Translations under genes and position numbers: made by a program | Shown: positions 49,378 to 51,598 of the stretch, piece by piece | How positions within the stretch are numbered: position 1 is the stretch's first letter | How the letters are laid out: every line of letters starts with the position of its first letter | Notes under the pieces: generated by a model | The model's database searches: none | Seen by the model: the letters and a program-made list of their open reading frames with translations, nothing else | What the model was told of the DNA's origin: nothing | Assembly (NCBI GenBank): GCA_009377575.1 | Contig: WHTU01000021.1 | Location: 1 to 51,598 of the forward strand | From: Nitrososphaeraceae archaeon | GTDB lineage: Archaea > Thermoproteota > Nitrososphaeria > Nitrososphaerales > Nitrososphaeraceae | DNA: 51,598 bases | Direction: 5' to 3'

Positions 49378-49839
49378 CTATTCGTTCGAATCTAAAAGCC
49401 TCCTATATTCTCTGATGTAATCTTGCTTAATTCTACTAAAAAATAGCTTCGGTTTGAATTTTATCTTAATGGAATCAATATCTGAGAGCTCAATTTTGCC
49501 CTCGCAGATCTTTTGCTTATCCAAACGGAGATGCAAATTCCCTTTTTCATCAGTGTAATTGTCCAATGAGTAGAGCAGCTTTTTTCGATCGTAGGTATCA
49601 AGGGACGTGAGAATGGTCGTAGTTACATCCCTAGCTGGTTTACCCTCTACCCTAGCCTTAATTATATCAATATGATTTCCCCAATGACCTAAGAGGTTCG
49701 CAGACTCAAATTCATTCCTATCGACAATAAGAATGGACGATACTAAATTAAGCACTCGATCTTTGTCCTCGGTTGCATGAACTAAGAATACGATTTCTGC
49801 AGCCGCTATCTCGAAGGACCTGAATTTTTCCTTTTGCAT
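49378..49839 (-). CDS. COG1325 RNA-binding (exosome-associated) protein
   Basis: This 153-residue protein matches COG1325, an archaeal RNA-binding family linked to exosome and RNase P operons. It shows FEIAAAEIVFLVHATEDKDR near the start, GHWGNHIDI in the middle and a VFFSRIKQDYIREYRRLL-like C-terminal helix. The mechanism is unknown. It lies between S3Ae (90 bases upstream) and Rpp30 (14 bases downstream), a conserved archaeal arrangement. Confidence 0.85.
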   Translation of the reverse strand: MQKEKFRSFEIAAAEIVFLVHATEDKDRVLNLVSSILIVDRNEFESANLLGHWGNHIDIIKARVEGKPARDVTTTILTSLDTYDRKKLLYSLDNYTDEKGNLHLRLDKQKICEGKIELSDIDSIKIKFKPKLFFSRIKQDYIREYRRLLDSNE

Positions 49840-49929
49840 CTATATAGCATTCTGAATATACAGTGATACAAAAATCACATAGTAACGTTATTTTTAACCA
49901 TTAGCAACATGCGCAAATTTTCTCTAATT

Positions 49930-50664
49930 TTAGGATGTTGATCCGACTGTTGCTTCCTCTGTAGCTGGTGATCCGACTGTTGCTTCCTCTGTAGCTGGTG
50001 ATCCGACTGTTGCTTCCTCTGTAGCTGGTGATCCGACTGTTGCTTCCTCTGTAGCTGGTGATCCGAGATTCGAGGGAGACGATATCAATTTAGTCTTTTT
50101 GATGCCTATATGCCTAAGTGGGGTCAATTTCTTAGCAGCTTCCAATAGCTCATTGTTTAAATTCCCCAGTGGAACTTGCTTTATGAACTCATCAACAGTA
50201 AGTTTTGGTAGGCGCTCTTGCAAGAATTGACGACAAAGGATTCTGATCTGGTGTTTCTTTTCGGTATTTATTCGTCTCTGACTGAATGCAACTAGGGATA
50301 CTCTGAAGACGTATCCGTCCGCGGTTTTGTAATCAGCTACGTAACTTACCATTGAACTTCCTCTCCTCACTAGGCTTCTGAGAAATTCTTTGGCATACTC
50401 GTGTCCTTTGAATATTGTTGATGCAGTACCGTTAACGATGTTTACTATCTGTACAAATACCTTAGTTTGGTGCTGTATAGGGTCTTGCTTTAAAATGTCA
50501 TACATTGTGTTTTCAATCACTCGCCCGCGAGCAAAATTGACATCACTAACAGGCACGTAATTTATAGCGCTTCCACCTAAAGCAGCAGGTGCATTTACCA
50601 TAATCCACTGCTTATCCTTCCACTTGTCACGAACCCTACCCCCTCTTTTGGAACCCTTGGGCAT
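49930..50664 (-). CDS. rps3ae: Small-subunit ribosomal protein eS1 (S3Ae) with a repeated tail
   Basis: This 244-residue protein is ribosomal protein S3Ae of the 30S subunit. The start has KGSKRGGRVRDKWKDKQW, and the core includes ARGRVIENTMYDILKQD and TVDEFIKQVPLG. The core ends near residue 200. It is followed by four exact copies of a decapeptide SPATEEATVG and a terminal STS. Other S3Ae proteins end at about 200-210 residues. The start is ATG 50664. It leads an operon with COG1325, Rpp30 and Pop5. Confidence 0.95.
   Translation of the reverse strand: MPKGSKRGGRVRDKWKDKQWIMVNAPAALGGSAINYVPVSDVNFARGRVIENTMYDILKQDPIQHQTKVFVQIVNIVNGTASTIFKGHEYAKEFLRSLVRRGSSMVSYVADYKTADGYVFRVSLVAFSQRRINTEKKHQIRILCRQFLQERLPKLTVDEFIKQVPLGNLNNELLEAAKKLTPLRHIGIKKTKLISSPSNLGSPATEEATVGSPATEEATVGSPATEEATVGSPATEEATVGSTS
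49941..50060 (-). repeat. Four exact tandem 30-bp repeats in the S3Ae gene
   Basis: Four identical 30-bp copies, each encoding SPATEEATVG on the minus strand, with a partial unit on each side. Absence of any mismatch indicates very recent expansion or active homogenisation. Confidence 0.98.
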
Positions 50665-50847
50665 TTGAATTGATTATTTCATGTCCAGAATATAAGTTGT
50701 ATGATAACTTGAATCATTATCTGAGCAATCCAGACTTGAACAGTTCTTTCTAGTCCAGGATATCGTCTAGATTGCTCACCGATTATAAACGAAATTTAAT
50801 AAAAATCTCTTCTAGACTACTAGGATATTATTGATTATTGCCCCCCC

Positions 50848-51288
50848 GTGGAGACGAATTTGTCTGATCTTGGGATTAAGGTTTATGACGAAGATAGCGT
50901 GATCCTACCCATTTCCAATGTAATAATTGACAAACCCTACCAGAAAGAGTTTACTACCGTATTTAATAGACCTATTGAGAAACTAGAGAAAGGTCGTTTC
51001 TATATTTTAGAATATCAAGTGGAGGAAAAAGAGAAATATTTTGAAAATCATTTCGGGGTCGACTGCAACAAATTTGTTGTCACAGTTGATTACCCCAAAG
51101 GTATTAGCTATCCAATGGTTTACGAAATAGATCTAGAGACAGAGAAAGTGAAAAAGTGCAAGATGCAGCCAAGTATTGTCCTCAATAAGAAGATGATTAA
51201 TACGGGTATTAACTCAGATCGAACGCAGGTAAGGTGGGTAAAAAAGGACATCAGTAGAGGTCAATGCTTTAGATTTGAATGGAAATGA
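50848..51288 (+). CDS. Hypothetical protein behind a C7 tract
   Basis: This 146-residue protein starts with GTG directly after a run of seven C (50841-50847). It is beta-rich with no known motif (KEFTTVFNRPIEKLEKGRF, ENHFGVDCNKFVVTVDY). A TATA-like TTTAATAAAA near 50794-50803 would start transcripts at about 50825. A TTG at 50831 lies in another frame; one extra C would join it to this gene. The function is unknown. No Shine-Dalgarno site is present. Confidence 0.5.
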   Translation: METNLSDLGIKVYDEDSVILPISNVIIDKPYQKEFTTVFNRPIEKLEKGRFYILEYQVEEKEKYFENHFGVDCNKFVVTVDYPKGISYPMVYEIDLETEKVKKCKMQPSIVLNKKMINTGINSDRTQVRWVKKDISRGQCFRFEWK

Positions 51289-51304
51289 ATTCAAATCACT
51301 TGTT
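51289..51304. other. Short spacer before a possible pseudogene
   Basis: A 16-base AT-rich spacer; nothing noted. Confidence 0.4.
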
Positions 51305-51544
51305 ATGGACAATTTTTTACAGACGAATTCGAAGCCATATAGTAACTAAATCCACAAATACAACGACCTGATTGGATTAAGACAGTTTCGCGAGGATATT
51401 CCGAACGTCATATTAACCCTAGCAGCAAAAGCACCCAGCTCAACACTTCTAAACCTCTTCAGGTCAAGAGACGACTTGGTTTGTCCGCTGCCGGTTGTAG
51501 TCGATAATGATCTGGACGTAAGAAAAAACTTTATCTCCCCATAG
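51305..51544 (+). pseudogene. Possible small gene interrupted by an in-frame stop
   Basis: An ATG frame (MDNFLQTNSKPYSN) meets TAA at 51347-51349. The same frame then stays open for another 64 codons to TAG 51542-51544, with a protein-like sequence (QFREDIPNVILTLAAK, LLNLFRSRDDLVCPLPVVV). No start codon exists in the second part until a late TTG. The total would be about 79 codons. No family is recognised. It could be a degraded gene or a chance frame. The remaining 54 bases hold a TATA-like TTTATATATGG (51581-51591) for a gene beyond the window. Confidence 0.3.
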
Positions 51545-51598
51545 CGTCTTTCAATGGTTGTAGATGGTATATAATGCCATAGTTTATATATGGAAGAT

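Overview
The window looks like a chromosome segment of a Nitrososphaeria (Thaumarchaeota) archaeon, probably of an ammonia-oxidising lineage. Direct evidence is the mix of archaeal-type genes: glycerol-1-phosphate dehydrogenase, aCPSF1, RPA, SepF, archaeal GAPDH, type II methionine aminopeptidase, aIF5A, S3Ae, the RNase P proteins Rpp30 and Pop5, and pantoate kinase with phosphopantothenate synthetase. A 4-hydroxybutyryl-CoA dehydratase gene is what the thaumarchaeal 3-hydroxypropionate/4-hydroxybutyrate CO2-fixation cycle requires. TATA-like boxes lie about 26-33 bases before many starts, so leaderless mRNAs seem common. TTG starts are frequent; Shine-Dalgarno sites appear mainly inside operons or before a few genes. 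I assign no genus.

Layout: 1-54 is the 3' end of tRNA-Arg(CCT). 512-5431 holds a divergent AbrB-PhoU regulator and a four-gene CoA operon (pantoate kinase, PPS, panB, coaBC). 5428-9833 has an M24 peptidase, a class V aminotransferase, an FKBP isomerase with a repeat tail, and egsA. 9834-10627 is an unexplained 0.8-kb stretch with a possible small transcription unit. 10628-19003 holds RNA/DNA-processing genes (aCPSF1, SepF, a PP-loop thiolase-like protein, CBS protein, Lhr helicase, RPA). 19398-24859 has two small unknown genes, tRNA-Pro, map, gap, trpG-trpD and a DUF5679 protein with a histone-H1-like tail. 25229-28535 has 4-hydroxybutyryl-CoA dehydratase and apt-mtnP. 28532-32003 is an accessory-looking block of unknowns: two hypotheticals, a TrmB-like wHTH, a membrane wHTH protein with a recent internal duplication, tRNA-Trp with two introns, a small membrane protein, and a protein with an HE-x6-GRH motif. 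32279-47023 is mostly housekeeping: GlcD-like oxidase, AAG glycosylase, PfkB kinase, UbiX, Dim2-like KH protein, DUF424, DUF373, UppS, Nudix, pyrF, purA, small zinc proteins, PII, aIF5A, and a glycosyltransferase. 47131-50664 has hemB, tRNA-Tyr with two introns, and an S3Ae-COG1325-Rpp30-Pop5 operon. The window ends with an unknown gene that starts behind a C7 tract and a possible stop-interrupted pseudogene.

The strongest unusual signals are these. tRNA-Trp and tRNA-Tyr each carry one intron in the anticodon loop and a second at the same T-loop site (58/59), with bulge-helix-bulge-like junctions. A G8 tract appears to frameshift the gene at 45309-45917. A membrane wHTH regulator contains a 95%-identical internal duplication. 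Low-complexity tandem repeats are appended to three conserved proteins. No CRISPR array, insertion sequence, rRNA or replication origin was seen.
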